A DNA stretch of 64,000 bases from Colicola sp963591775 (lineage in GTDB: Bacteria > Bacteroidota > Bacteroidia > Bacteroidales > Paludibacteraceae): positions 3,406 through 67,405 of the forward strand of contig CAVATM010000014.1 of assembly GCA_963591775.1 (NCBI GenBank), in the 5' to 3' direction. The notes below the pieces were generated by a model, which was not told the origin of the DNA, searched no databases, and was given only the letters and a program-made list of their open reading frames with translations. The position numbers and the translations under genes were made by a program. This document shows positions 1 to 7,956 of the stretch, piece after piece (positions within the stretch are counted from its first letter, which is position 1; the number at the start of each line of letters is the position of its first letter).

Positions 1-1
1 C

Positions 2-511
2 GACATCACCTTCGGACTAGCCCCCTCTATGATGCTCTGCTGCTATCTAAAACCGCTTATTGGTTGGTGGAGTATGATAGCCTTCCTTATGGCAGCGGCT
101 TCTGCGCTACGCCTTGCCAAGTTTAATGTGGATGAGCGTCAAAAGACATCCTTTATCGGTCTTTCTACCCCTCCCAATGCCATTTTCTGGGCTTCTGTCA
201 CCTGTATGCCTTACGCTATGCTCTCTGCAGACTGGATGGCATGGGTGCTGCTTGCGTTGAGCCTATTGAGTTGCGTACTGCTCAATGCCGAGATCCCTTT
301 CTTCTCGTTCAAGTTTCACGGCTTTGGCTGGGCTGAACACAAAGTACAATACCTATTTCTTATAGGTGCCGTTATTTTACTGATATTCTGTATTGTAAAG
401 GCAACGCTCTGCCACCATATCGAGCTCGTTGTCTTTGCAGGCGCAGCGTGTGTGCTATGGTATGTAGCACTCAACCTGCTGCTATGGATGGCACAACCCT
501 CCCAAAAATAA
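2..511 (+). CDS. pssA: CDP-diacylglycerol--serine O-phosphatidyltransferase, C-terminal part
   Basis: The reading frame is already open at base 2 (DITFGLAPS), so the start and the catalytic DGxxAR region lie left of the window; about 169 residues remain. The visible part has the order seen in bacterial PssA: the D-x-TFGLAPS segment, then ALRLAKFN, then FIGLSTPPNA, followed by several hydrophobic helices to the C terminus. PssA transfers a phosphatidyl group from CDP-diacylglycerol to L-serine in the inner membrane, the first step to phosphatidylethanolamine. The next gene starts 28 bases downstream on the same strand. Family assignment is good; the missing N terminus prevents checking the catalytic aspartates. 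Confidence 0.85.
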   Translation, partial: DITFGLAPSMMLCCYLKPLIGWWSMIAFLMAAASALRLAKFNVDERQKTSFIGLSTPPNAIFWASVTCMPYAMLSADWMAWVLLALSLLSCVLLNAEIPFFSFKFHGFGWAEHKVQYLFLIGAVILLIFCIVKATLCHHIELVVFAGAACVLWYVALNLLLWMAQPSQK

Positions 512-539
512 TCCCTTACCCCACACCACATACATCCCT

Positions 540-2288
540 ATGAGAACACGCCTCACCCTACTGCTGCTCGTGTGCACTTCTTTGCTATGGGCAGAGCCTA
601 TTCCACAAGGCTACTACAGCCACGCACAAGGACTCAAAGACTCTCTTTTGAAAGCAGCACTGCACGACAGTATCTGTATGGGATGGCGTGTACATTACGG
701 CACGCAGGGCTACACCTACCCCGACAGTATCTACTATACGGGCACATGGAACTACCTGCCACTAACCGACCAACGCCCCGACGGCACTATTTGGGATATG
801 TATTCCAACACACGCCGCTATTTTCCTGTCAACGGCGGCTCCGGGTGTGGCGTGGAGATAGAGCACTGCTTGCCTAAATCGTGGTGGGGGTGGACAAGTA
901 AGAGCAGCGAAAAGACCGATTCTATCGGCTATCGGGCGTATCGAGACCTCTACCATCTCACACCGGCGGATGGTCAGGCCAATGGCAACAAGAGCAACTA
1001 TCCCCCAGGTCATGTGCAGAAAGGCGACAAACTCGACAATGGTTCATTCCGTATGGACAAAGCCTCTTCATCGCTGTACGGCTATATATGCTTCGAACCG
1101 GCCGAGGAATATCGGGGCGACTTTGCACGCGCTTACTTCTATATTGCCACTGCCTATTCCAACCTCCATTGGTCAGCCGATGCCTGCACCAGCTATCTCG
1201 ACTCTACATCCTATCTGCTATTCCGCCCGCAACTGTTATCGGTGCTGCTCGACTGGCACCGTGCCGACCCCGTCAGCCGTAAGGAGATAGCACGAGCAGA
1301 CGCTGTAAGCACCATTCAACACAACCGCAACCCCTTTATCGACTACCCCGAATTGGTAGAATATATCTGGGGTAATAAGCAGGGACAGGCAGTTGATTTC
1401 GGTGCATTAACCTGCACGGCAGCAGCCGAATATATACCTACCCCCGACCCCAATAACCTTCGTGCTTACGAGGCGACAGATACTACTTATATGGGCTTCA
1501 CGGCACAATGGGAAAACCTGCAGACCGACTACACGCTCGATGTCTATACCTACTCTACTACGGGGCATAACGACACCCTTGTCACTATGCCAGCCATTAC
1601 AGAGAAACTGCTGAACGCCACACCGTATATGAGTTATGCAGGGCGAATCGGCAATACCGGTTCGGGCACCAATGCCATAACAATGGGCGTAAGCGGCACC
1701 GATGGTGCTGTCATTCTGCATGGGCTTAACCTGCAGCAAGAGGCGACACTTACCTTCCGTGCCAGTATGTACAAGACCGCCTCGAAAGGCGAACTGCAGA
1801 TATTCTTTGGCACAGATGCCACTCCCGTCAAGACCATCACGCTCCCCACAAGCCGTGACGAGGTGCGCTACTCGCTCACATTGCCCGCCGGCACCGACTC
1901 CGTAACGATTCTTTCCGTAGGAGGCAGCACTTCGAAACGGGCTTGCATGCAAGAACTCTACTTGGTGCAAGGTGATTTGAGCATAGAACAACAGTCTGTC
2001 GACGGCTACCCCAAAGCGATACCATCTTGTGGTGCCACAACGAACTTCTGCACTACCTCTGTGCTTCTCCCAACGGACCACACCTACGAGCGTGTGTTCT
2101 ATCGTCTGACCACACCGAGCGGTACGCAATCCAACGAGATTGAGGTGTGTATTCCGAATGCTTCGACCTCGATTCCCGCCGTACAGGACGCCACAAATCT
2201 CGAAGCCACGAAGGTTCTCCGTAATGGCCGAATCTATATTCTCCGTTCTGGGCAACTATACGATGTCTTAGGCAACAGACAAGGATAG
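540..2288 (+). CDS. secreted endonuclease I family nuclease with C-terminal sorting-like tail
   Basis: The 582-residue protein begins with a clear signal peptide (residues 1-18, ending LLWA). Residues 30-270 carry the endonuclease I / NucM signature: VEIEHCLPKSWW (105-116) and DLYHLTPADGQANGNKSN (136-153), the His and Asn residues that form the metal-bound active site of this His-Me family. About 300 further residues form beta-rich domains of unknown role. The last 25 residues (KVLRNGRIYIL, then LYDVLGNRQG) match in pattern the end of the 7957-10728 protein and look like a Bacteroidota C-terminal sorting tail. Likely role: non-specific nucleic acid degradation at the cell surface or outside. 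A strong terminator follows at about 2400. Confidence 0.85.
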   Translation: MRTRLTLLLLVCTSLLWAEPIPQGYYSHAQGLKDSLLKAALHDSICMGWRVHYGTQGYTYPDSIYYTGTWNYLPLTDQRPDGTIWDMYSNTRRYFPVNGGSGCGVEIEHCLPKSWWGWTSKSSEKTDSIGYRAYRDLYHLTPADGQANGNKSNYPPGHVQKGDKLDNGSFRMDKASSSLYGYICFEPAEEYRGDFARAYFYIATAYSNLHWSADACTSYLDSTSYLLFRPQLLSVLLDWHRADPVSRKEIARADAVSTIQHNRNPFIDYPELVEYIWGNKQGQAVDFGALTCTAAAEYIPTPDPNNLRAYEATDTTYMGFTAQWENLQTDYTLDVYTYSTTGHNDTLVTMPAITEKLLNATPYMSYAGRIGNTGSGTNAITMGVSGTDGAVILHGLNLQQEATLTFRASMYKTASKGELQIFFGTDATPVKTITLPTSRDEVRYSLTLPAGTDSVTILSVGGSTSKRACMQELYLVQGDLSIEQQSVDGYPKAIPSCGATTNFCTTSVLLPTDHTYERVFYRLTTPSGTQSNEIEVCIPNASTSIPAVQDATNLEATKVLRNGRIYILRSGQLYDVLGNRQG

Positions 2289-2397
2289 CATACAGGTTGG
2301 CAAATGACTAATATAGTATCGAAATTACAATTGACAAATTTGCATTGAAATAGGCAATAGACCGTACTGATACTAATTCTCCCTGATAGTTACCATA

Positions 2398-2430
2398 GAA
2401 AAGGCGAAAGCGTCGGCTTTCGCCTTTTTC
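2398..2430 (+). terminator. rho-independent terminator after the endonuclease gene
   Basis: An 11-bp perfect stem (AAGGCGAAAGC at 2401-2411 with GCTTTCGCCTT at 2416-2426) closes a GTCG loop and is flanked by A and T runs. It lies 110 bases after the stop codon of the endonuclease gene and should end that transcript. The A run on the other side makes it usable in both directions. Confidence 0.85.
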
Positions 2431-2640
2431 TGTATGTGTCATTTGGTTGTTTTCCGGATATTCCCACCAGATATGCTACTACATTCTTTCGCATTTCTAT
2501 TGCATTATCCCGCTCGACGCACCCATTTTTCCACTTTCATACGACAGCAATCATTAACATACCATCCATTATGGCAACCCATCGCGCATAAGGTCAAAAT
2601 AGAACATAAAAAGCCTTATAAACCCCTTATAAGAGCATAA

Positions 2641-2676
2641 AGTGGTAGGGCGATACGTCCGAGATGAGTCGCTAAT
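2641..2676 (+). repeat. dispersed repeat family B, copy 1 (36 bp)
   Basis: This 36-bp stretch, beginning AGTGGTAGGGCGAT, matches 32774-32809 at 32 of 36 positions. Both copies lie in long intergenic regions and both are preceded by a CTAAAGTGGTAGGG or CATAAAGTGGTAGGG-like sequence. No coding role is apparent. The surrounding interval 2431-2944 holds no gene I can support; it contains this element and the family A copies at 2811-2876. Confidence 0.6.
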
Positions 2677-2810
2677 AGCCCCTAAACGCCCTAAACAGCA
2701 GGAAAAACAAAACATATTCATCCCCCATCGCCCCATCCGATTTTTAATCTTTTATATCCTTACATATTCCAAAAACACCCCATATATATTCACAAAACGA
2801 CTTTTCCAAC

Positions 2811-2876
2811 CATTCCCGAACCACTTCATTCATACTCCAAATAACTCTACCCTTTCCCGAACCACTCCCGAAGGTA
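2811..2876. repeat. dispersed repeat family A (CCCGAACC / CCCGAAGG units)
   Basis: Two copies of the family A motif: a half copy CATTCCCGAACCACTT at 2811-2826 and a full copy TTCCCGAACCACTCCCGAAG within 2852-2876. The motif is a direct repeat of CCCGAA with GG or CC after it. Other copies occur at 13355, 22126, 26936, 32593 and 37765, in intergenic DNA and inside two genes. Confidence 0.55.
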
Positions 2877-2944
2877 AACCTATTAATACCTAATTTTTCC
2901 ACCTAATATGTCAATAATTCCACCTCGGAACAACCTAAAAATTG

Positions 2945-2952
2945 TAATTTTG
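2945..2952 (+). promoter_or_regulatory. Bacteroidota -7 box (TAATTTTG) for the surface-protein operon
   Basis: TAATTTTG fits the Bacteroidota sigma-ABfr consensus TAnnTTTG exactly. A transcript starting about seven bases downstream would begin near 2959, so the ATG at 2981, not the one at 2966, is the more natural start for the following gene. No clear -33 element is visible. Confidence 0.6.
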
Positions 2953-2980
2953 CACTCGTAAAATTATGCACTATTTAACC

Positions 2981-5689
2981 ATGAAAAACAATTATGCCAA
3001 GATAGCATTCTGCTTTGGAATGTTGTTAAGTCTATTCACGCCGGCTGCCATGGCCGACTCCGCCTCTGGTCAATCCACCGAAGGACGCGATTTCTGGGTT
3101 ACCTTTCTCCAAGCCGACCAACACGAATCCAAAAGCGGCGAATACGATGGGAAATATCATACACTCACATTGTCATTATCGGTCTCTGCTCGGACTGACT
3201 GTGAAATAAGCATAGAAAACCCATATACAGCATACACAGAAAAGCTTCAAATTACGGCCAATCAGTTAAAAATCATCGACATATACAAAGGAGACCCGCG
3301 AGCCTATAACGCCCGAACAGCAATGAATACTACGGGGCATATATGCTACGCTGTCAATTCCGAAATCGCAGATACCTGCGCTCTGCATATAACTGCCACT
3401 GCAGACATTTCACTCTTTGCCACCAACTACAAAGAGGCCACATTTGACGCCACCAATGTGCTTCCGACGGCTTCGCTATTGGATAGTTATCTGATCCAAA
3501 CCTATACCCCATCCGACCATGACCAAAAAGTAACGCCACAGGGCTCTCATTTTGCCATTATTGCAACAGAAGACAATACAATCGTTGACTATTGCCCCAC
3601 TGAAGCCACAGAAGCATATAAGAACTATCTGCAGCAATACAACGCATGGGGGGAGGATGTCTATACCCAATTCCCGGAATATGCTCGTTTCAAGGGCTAT
3701 ACCATAGGCGACACACTCAGCAGCGAGCCGCTCAAAAAAGGACAAGTATTCTATATCTGGACAGGCGAGCAAGATGGAGAAAAAGGAGACCTGAGCGGCA
3801 CATACGTCAAGGCACGCAACGGCAAGAAAATTGCTGTATTCCAAGGTTGCCCCCACACCAACATTCCTTATCAGAAAAAACAACGTGACCACATTTTCTC
3901 GCAGGCCATGCCTACCCAATACTGGGGCAACACATTTGTCGTTACCACGTCTGCCAAGCGCAAGCGTGACATTATCCGCATTATGGCGCAGAACGATATG
4001 ACTGAGGTGCGCATCAACGGTGTACTCAAACATACCATCGATTTCTCCCAAGACAAGAAACAATACTGGGAATTTGAGATCGGGGAAGAGTATGGTTCCC
4101 TTCCCAGCCCCGAAGTATTGGATTCAAGTTGCCTCATCGAAACCTCTTGCCCCTGCGCTGTTCACTTATTTATGGTGTCGCAGCAATACGATGGCGACAA
4201 GAACAACAACGGCGACCCCGCTATGCTGTGGATTAACCCAATCGAGCAGCAAATCGACCAAGTTACTTTCGCCACCTACCAGAGTTCTAATGGTACAACC
4301 TACCACTATACCAACATTGTGACCGACAAGCCGGAGTTGATGACGCTTGACGGCACTGACATTAGTGCTGATTTTCACCCTGTCTCTGGTTCTACTCAGT
4401 ACTACTTTGCACAAAAGAGTTTGGGAACCGCCGCCGGTACCCACACGCTCAAGAGCAACGGCAGTAAGTTCATCGCCCATGTCTATGGTTTCACCGAGAA
4501 CGAGAGCTATGGTTATTCCGCCGGTGGTGCCACCAAGCCGCTGAGCCAAACCATTACCATCAACGGACAGACCTTCTCTCCCGATACGCACAACTTGCTT
4601 TGCGGCTCTGATACCATTCCGTTCGGTTGCCACCTCAACTACGAGTTTGAAAAGATTGTCTGGAACTTTGGCGACGGCGCCTCCGTTGTCAGCAATGGCC
4701 CTGACAGTGTGGCAAACGAGAAACACTACTACAGCGAGGCGGGCGTCTATGAGGCGTATGCGCTTATCTACCGCCAGTCCTCCAATCTCTGCGTGGGTCA
4801 AAGCGCAATGGACAGCATTCCTTTCACCGTCAATATCGGTCGTTTCACTTTTTCTGTCGACCATGTCGATATTCCTTGCAAGGTCGAGGGCGAACCTTTC
4901 GAGGGCAAGGTCTATTACAACAATCAGTCCGGCGTAGATATGCACGGCGACAACACCACTATCGGTTTCAATGACGCCGCCAAGGAGGCAGGCTTCAAAG
5001 ATAGCGAACTCGTTATAGACGAAGAGAACAGCATGTTCAAAATAAACATTCCGGACGATGCACAAACCGGTGTGGAGTATGGTATTCGTATTCAGATTAC
5101 CTCCGACTGCGGCGACACCGATACCACGCTGCTCTTTATGCTCAATTTCGACAAAGATGTTCTCACACAGCGTTATGGCAATGTGTTGGGACTCCGCAAA
5201 GAGAGTTTCGAGGGTAAAGAGTTGTCCGATTTTCAGTGGTACAACGCCACAGACAGCACGGCGGTAGAGGGTCAGGTAAGTTCTGTGCTGCACCTATACG
5301 ATGTGACGAACACATCCGATGCCTACTATCTCTGCTTCTATATCAACAAGGGCAAATCCGACGAAGTGCAGACCTGCGCTTGCGCCAAAGCCTTCGACCC
5401 GGAAAACAAGGGACTTGACCAATTCGACGCAGACTCTACCATTACGATTTCTTCCAGCACAGCACAAGTGGGCGAGCATATTTTTGTCAACGCCAAAGGT
5501 AACGCCAAAGCACAGTGGATCAATGTCAATGGCACCATCGTGAACGAGGAGGACATCCCCAATGGCGGGCGAACCTTGGTTGTCCCGAACGAAGTAGGAT
5601 TCTACATCCTTCGTGTTACCACCGAAAAGAATGAAGGAAATTTCAAGTCCTTCAAAAAAGAACGTAATTTCAAATTTATCGTTAAGTAA
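2981..5689 (+). CDS. large surface protein, IgGFc-binding-like N-terminal region plus PKD domain
   Basis: About 902 residues from the chosen start at 2981 (MKNNYAKIAF..., a good signal peptide ending around PAAMA); an ATG at 2966 is almost on top of the predicted transcript start. The mature N terminus STEGRDFWVTF and the following 450 residues match the pattern of Bacteroidota IgGFc-binding-like proteins, here probably an adhesin-like beta domain rather than a true antibody binder. A PKD domain is marked by WNFGDG near residue 560. Ig-like beta sequence follows and the end (GFYILRV ... FKFIVK) resembles a type IX secretion sorting domain. It is a paralogue of 7957-10728 and sits directly before the OmpA-family gene (8-base gap), so a surface complex is plausible. 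Ligand unknown. Confidence 0.7.
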   Translation: MKNNYAKIAFCFGMLLSLFTPAAMADSASGQSTEGRDFWVTFLQADQHESKSGEYDGKYHTLTLSLSVSARTDCEISIENPYTAYTEKLQITANQLKIIDIYKGDPRAYNARTAMNTTGHICYAVNSEIADTCALHITATADISLFATNYKEATFDATNVLPTASLLDSYLIQTYTPSDHDQKVTPQGSHFAIIATEDNTIVDYCPTEATEAYKNYLQQYNAWGEDVYTQFPEYARFKGYTIGDTLSSEPLKKGQVFYIWTGEQDGEKGDLSGTYVKARNGKKIAVFQGCPHTNIPYQKKQRDHIFSQAMPTQYWGNTFVVTTSAKRKRDIIRIMAQNDMTEVRINGVLKHTIDFSQDKKQYWEFEIGEEYGSLPSPEVLDSSCLIETSCPCAVHLFMVSQQYDGDKNNNGDPAMLWINPIEQQIDQVTFATYQSSNGTTYHYTNIVTDKPELMTLDGTDISADFHPVSGSTQYYFAQKSLGTAAGTHTLKSNGSKFIAHVYGFTENESYGYSAGGATKPLSQTITINGQTFSPDTHNLLCGSDTIPFGCHLNYEFEKIVWNFGDGASVVSNGPDSVANEKHYYSEAGVYEAYALIYRQSSNLCVGQSAMDSIPFTVNIGRFTFSVDHVDIPCKVEGEPFEGKVYYNNQSGVDMHGDNTTIGFNDAAKEAGFKDSELVIDEENSMFKINIPDDAQTGVEYGIRIQITSDCGDTDTTLLFMLNFDKDVLTQRYGNVLGLRKESFEGKELSDFQWYNATDSTAVEGQVSSVLHLYDVTNTSDAYYLCFYINKGKSDEVQTCACAKAFDPENKGLDQFDADSTITISSSTAQVGEHIFVNAKGNAKAQWINVNGTIVNEEDIPNGGRTLVVPNEVGFYILRVTTEKNEGNFKSFKKERNFKFIVK

Positions 5690-5697
5690 GGACTACC

Positions 5698-7893
5698 ATG
5701 AAACATACTCTTCGTACCATATTCGTATTTTTCCTTCTCATAGGATTCACTGCACCTATTTCTGTAACCGTAGCAGCCCCCGTGCCTGCAACACAAACCG
5801 CTGCACAAGATAAGAAGAAAGCTGCTGCACAAAAGGCTGCCGAAAAGAAGAAAAAGGAACAAGCCAAGGCCAAGGCTGCAAAACAGAAAGAGCAAGCCAA
5901 GAAACAAGCCGAGGCGAACAAGCGTAAGGCCGCTGCCGCCAAAGCCAACGAGAAGAAAAAAGCGGCAGCACAGAAAGAAGCCGAGCAACAGGCTGAAGAG
6001 CGTGCAAAGGCAGCCGCCGAACGCGAAAGAGAGGCAGCCCGCAAGCAAGAGGCGCAACAGAAAGCAGCACAAGCCAAAGCGCAACAAGAGCAGGAACAAA
6101 AAGAAGCTTATTTCAAGCAGCAGGCCGAGTTGGCTAACCCCAAGACAGAAATAATCAGTTTGATTAACCTCAGCGGCAAGGTCGGCTATGCAGCCATGAT
6201 GGACAAGATGACCGACAATCTCTCGAATGTCAACCGTCCGGGGCAGTTGAGTAGCACCTATCCGTATCAGTCGCTTACGGGAGGTCCTGGCGCAGGTCTT
6301 TCCGCCACCTACGAACTCCAATACGGCGCATTCCGTTTCGAGACGGGGCTCGATTTCACTTGGTTGAATTCCCGTTCCGATTATGCGTTTACGCTGACAC
6401 GCGGCAACACCTATTCCGACAACCACACCACCTCTCGCCAACTTTACTCCTACACCACCGACGACCTGTGCGAGGTACGCAATGTGGGCTATCTCGGTTT
6501 GCCTATCATGTTCGGCGCACAATTCAGTCGCTACTATTTCATGGTGGGCGCCAAGGTTGGCTATGGTCTATTCGGCACCTACTCCCAGAAGGGGCGTTAC
6601 GACATCACTGTTCAGGATGAGGACCTGCTCGAGCCGTATGGATTGGGTATCTACGATGTACCGGCAGCCTCCGATCGCAAACTGCAGTTCAAACAGCCAA
6701 GCGTCAGCATCTGCGCTGAGGTAGGCCTCGATTTGGACGAATGGCTGCAATCACAACCTGCCAAGAAGAAAAAGCGAGTCAAAGCAGGCGAGCGTCTGCC
6801 TTTCGGCAAAGAATATATTCACTACAAGGTCAGTGCGTTCGCCGAGTATGGCGTGCTGAATACCAACTCGCCAAGCGGAAAACTGCCTTTGGCTTTCGAG
6901 CAAGGCAAAGCACAGGCCACCGATGCCAATTCTATGTTGGCGCTCAGCGGCACCAAGCTCAACAACCTTTTTGTAGGACTCAAGTTCACCGTGCAGTTCG
7001 AGATTCCGGGCAAGACACCGCGTCCGTTGCCCGCACCGGCATCGTATGCCGAAATCAGTCTGTTGGATGCAGATAGCGAACAAGCCATTGCTACATCTAC
7101 GGTCGAGATTATCAACCAAAAGAACGGCAAGACGGCACTCAAAGAAAAATCTGCTGCCAAAGGTGCATTGCGTCAGCGTGTCAATGTGGGCGACTACACC
7201 CTCACCGCCAAGGCACAAGACTATTATACGGAGGATGTTACATTCTCTATCGTAGAGCCGGGCACAACCGTTCCTGTCACTATCCGTCTGCGCCACAAGC
7301 CTGTATTCCGTGTGCATGTCATCAATGCAGAGAGCGGCGAAGCCGTTCCTGCCACCGTACAGATTCACGAGCAGAATATTGCCGAGAACGCCCATACACT
7401 TGCTACCGACTCTGCATCCGGTGCCGCTCGCACTATGCTCGACGAGAGCAAGCAATACACGCTTCATATCGAGCAGATTGGCTATGAGCCCTACGATGCC
7501 ACCATTGCAAGTGTAGGCGACAGCATGCATATCGCTCTGACTCCTGTCAAGAAAGGCGAAGTGTTTGTCATGAAGAATATGTTCTTCGCTACCAATAAGA
7601 CCCGCATCCTTCCCTCGTCGGAGGAATCGCTGGAGGCCTTGTATATGTTCCTTGAGCGTAATCCGGAAGTACGCATCCGTATTATGGGACATACCGATAA
7701 TGTAGGTAAGGATGCTGCCAACCAGCGCTTGTCCGAGGGACGCGCCGAGGCTATCAGCCACGACCTTATCAAGCGTGGTATCGCTCCCGAGCGTATCGAA
7801 ACCATCGGTTATGGCGAGAGCAAGCCTATCGATACCAACGACACCGAAGAGGGACGCCAGAACAACCGCCGTGTAGAAATCGAAATACTATAA
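5698..7893 (+). CDS. OmpA-family outer-membrane protein with Lys/Ala-rich coiled coil and beta barrel
   Basis: 731 residues. Signal peptide 1 to about 27. Residues 36-141 are a Lys/Ala/Glu/Gln-rich, TolA-like helix. Residues about 150-440 alternate in the manner of an outer-membrane beta barrel (porin-like). Two carboxypeptidase-regulatory-like beta repeats follow (about 445-620; PVTIRLRHKP, MHIALTPV). The last 110 residues are an OmpA peptidoglycan-binding domain (FFATNKTRILPSSEESL, IMGHTDNVG, RAEAISHDLI, NNRRVEIEIL). This suggests an outer-membrane anchor fixed to peptidoglycan. It lies between two paralogous PKD surface proteins, so it may be their export or anchoring partner. The domain order barrel-CTD-OmpA recalls, but is not the same as, PorE/PorF-type proteins. 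Confidence 0.8.
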   Translation: MKHTLRTIFVFFLLIGFTAPISVTVAAPVPATQTAAQDKKKAAAQKAAEKKKKEQAKAKAAKQKEQAKKQAEANKRKAAAAKANEKKKAAAQKEAEQQAEERAKAAAEREREAARKQEAQQKAAQAKAQQEQEQKEAYFKQQAELANPKTEIISLINLSGKVGYAAMMDKMTDNLSNVNRPGQLSSTYPYQSLTGGPGAGLSATYELQYGAFRFETGLDFTWLNSRSDYAFTLTRGNTYSDNHTTSRQLYSYTTDDLCEVRNVGYLGLPIMFGAQFSRYYFMVGAKVGYGLFGTYSQKGRYDITVQDEDLLEPYGLGIYDVPAASDRKLQFKQPSVSICAEVGLDLDEWLQSQPAKKKKRVKAGERLPFGKEYIHYKVSAFAEYGVLNTNSPSGKLPLAFEQGKAQATDANSMLALSGTKLNNLFVGLKFTVQFEIPGKTPRPLPAPASYAEISLLDADSEQAIATSTVEIINQKNGKTALKEKSAAKGALRQRVNVGDYTLTAKAQDYYTEDVTFSIVEPGTTVPVTIRLRHKPVFRVHVINAESGEAVPATVQIHEQNIAENAHTLATDSASGAARTMLDESKQYTLHIEQIGYEPYDATIASVGDSMHIALTPVKKGEVFVMKNMFFATNKTRILPSSEESLEALYMFLERNPEVRIRIMGHTDNVGKDAANQRLSEGRAEAISHDLIKRGIAPERIETIGYGESKPIDTNDTEEGRQNNRRVEIEIL

Positions 7894-7900
7894 AAACCAC

Positions 7901-7938
7901 TCTATCTTTCCTATTCGCTAATGAATAGGAGGGATAGA
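7901..7938 (+). other. intergenic hairpin between OmpA-family gene and second PKD protein gene
   Basis: TCTATC (7901-7906) pairs with GATAGA (7933-7938) and CCTATTC (7910-7916) with GAATAGG (7923-7929), separated by a 3x3 internal loop and capped by GCTAAT. No T run follows. It could act as a processing site, a partial terminator or a transcript stabiliser between the two genes. Confidence 0.5.
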
Positions 7939-7956
7939 ACCTAATAGAATACCATT

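Noticed and set aside
5602..6522. Minus-strand 306-codon frame rich in Leu/Phe/Cys
   Set aside because: It is the mirror of the Lys/Ala-rich coiled coil of the OmpA-family protein.
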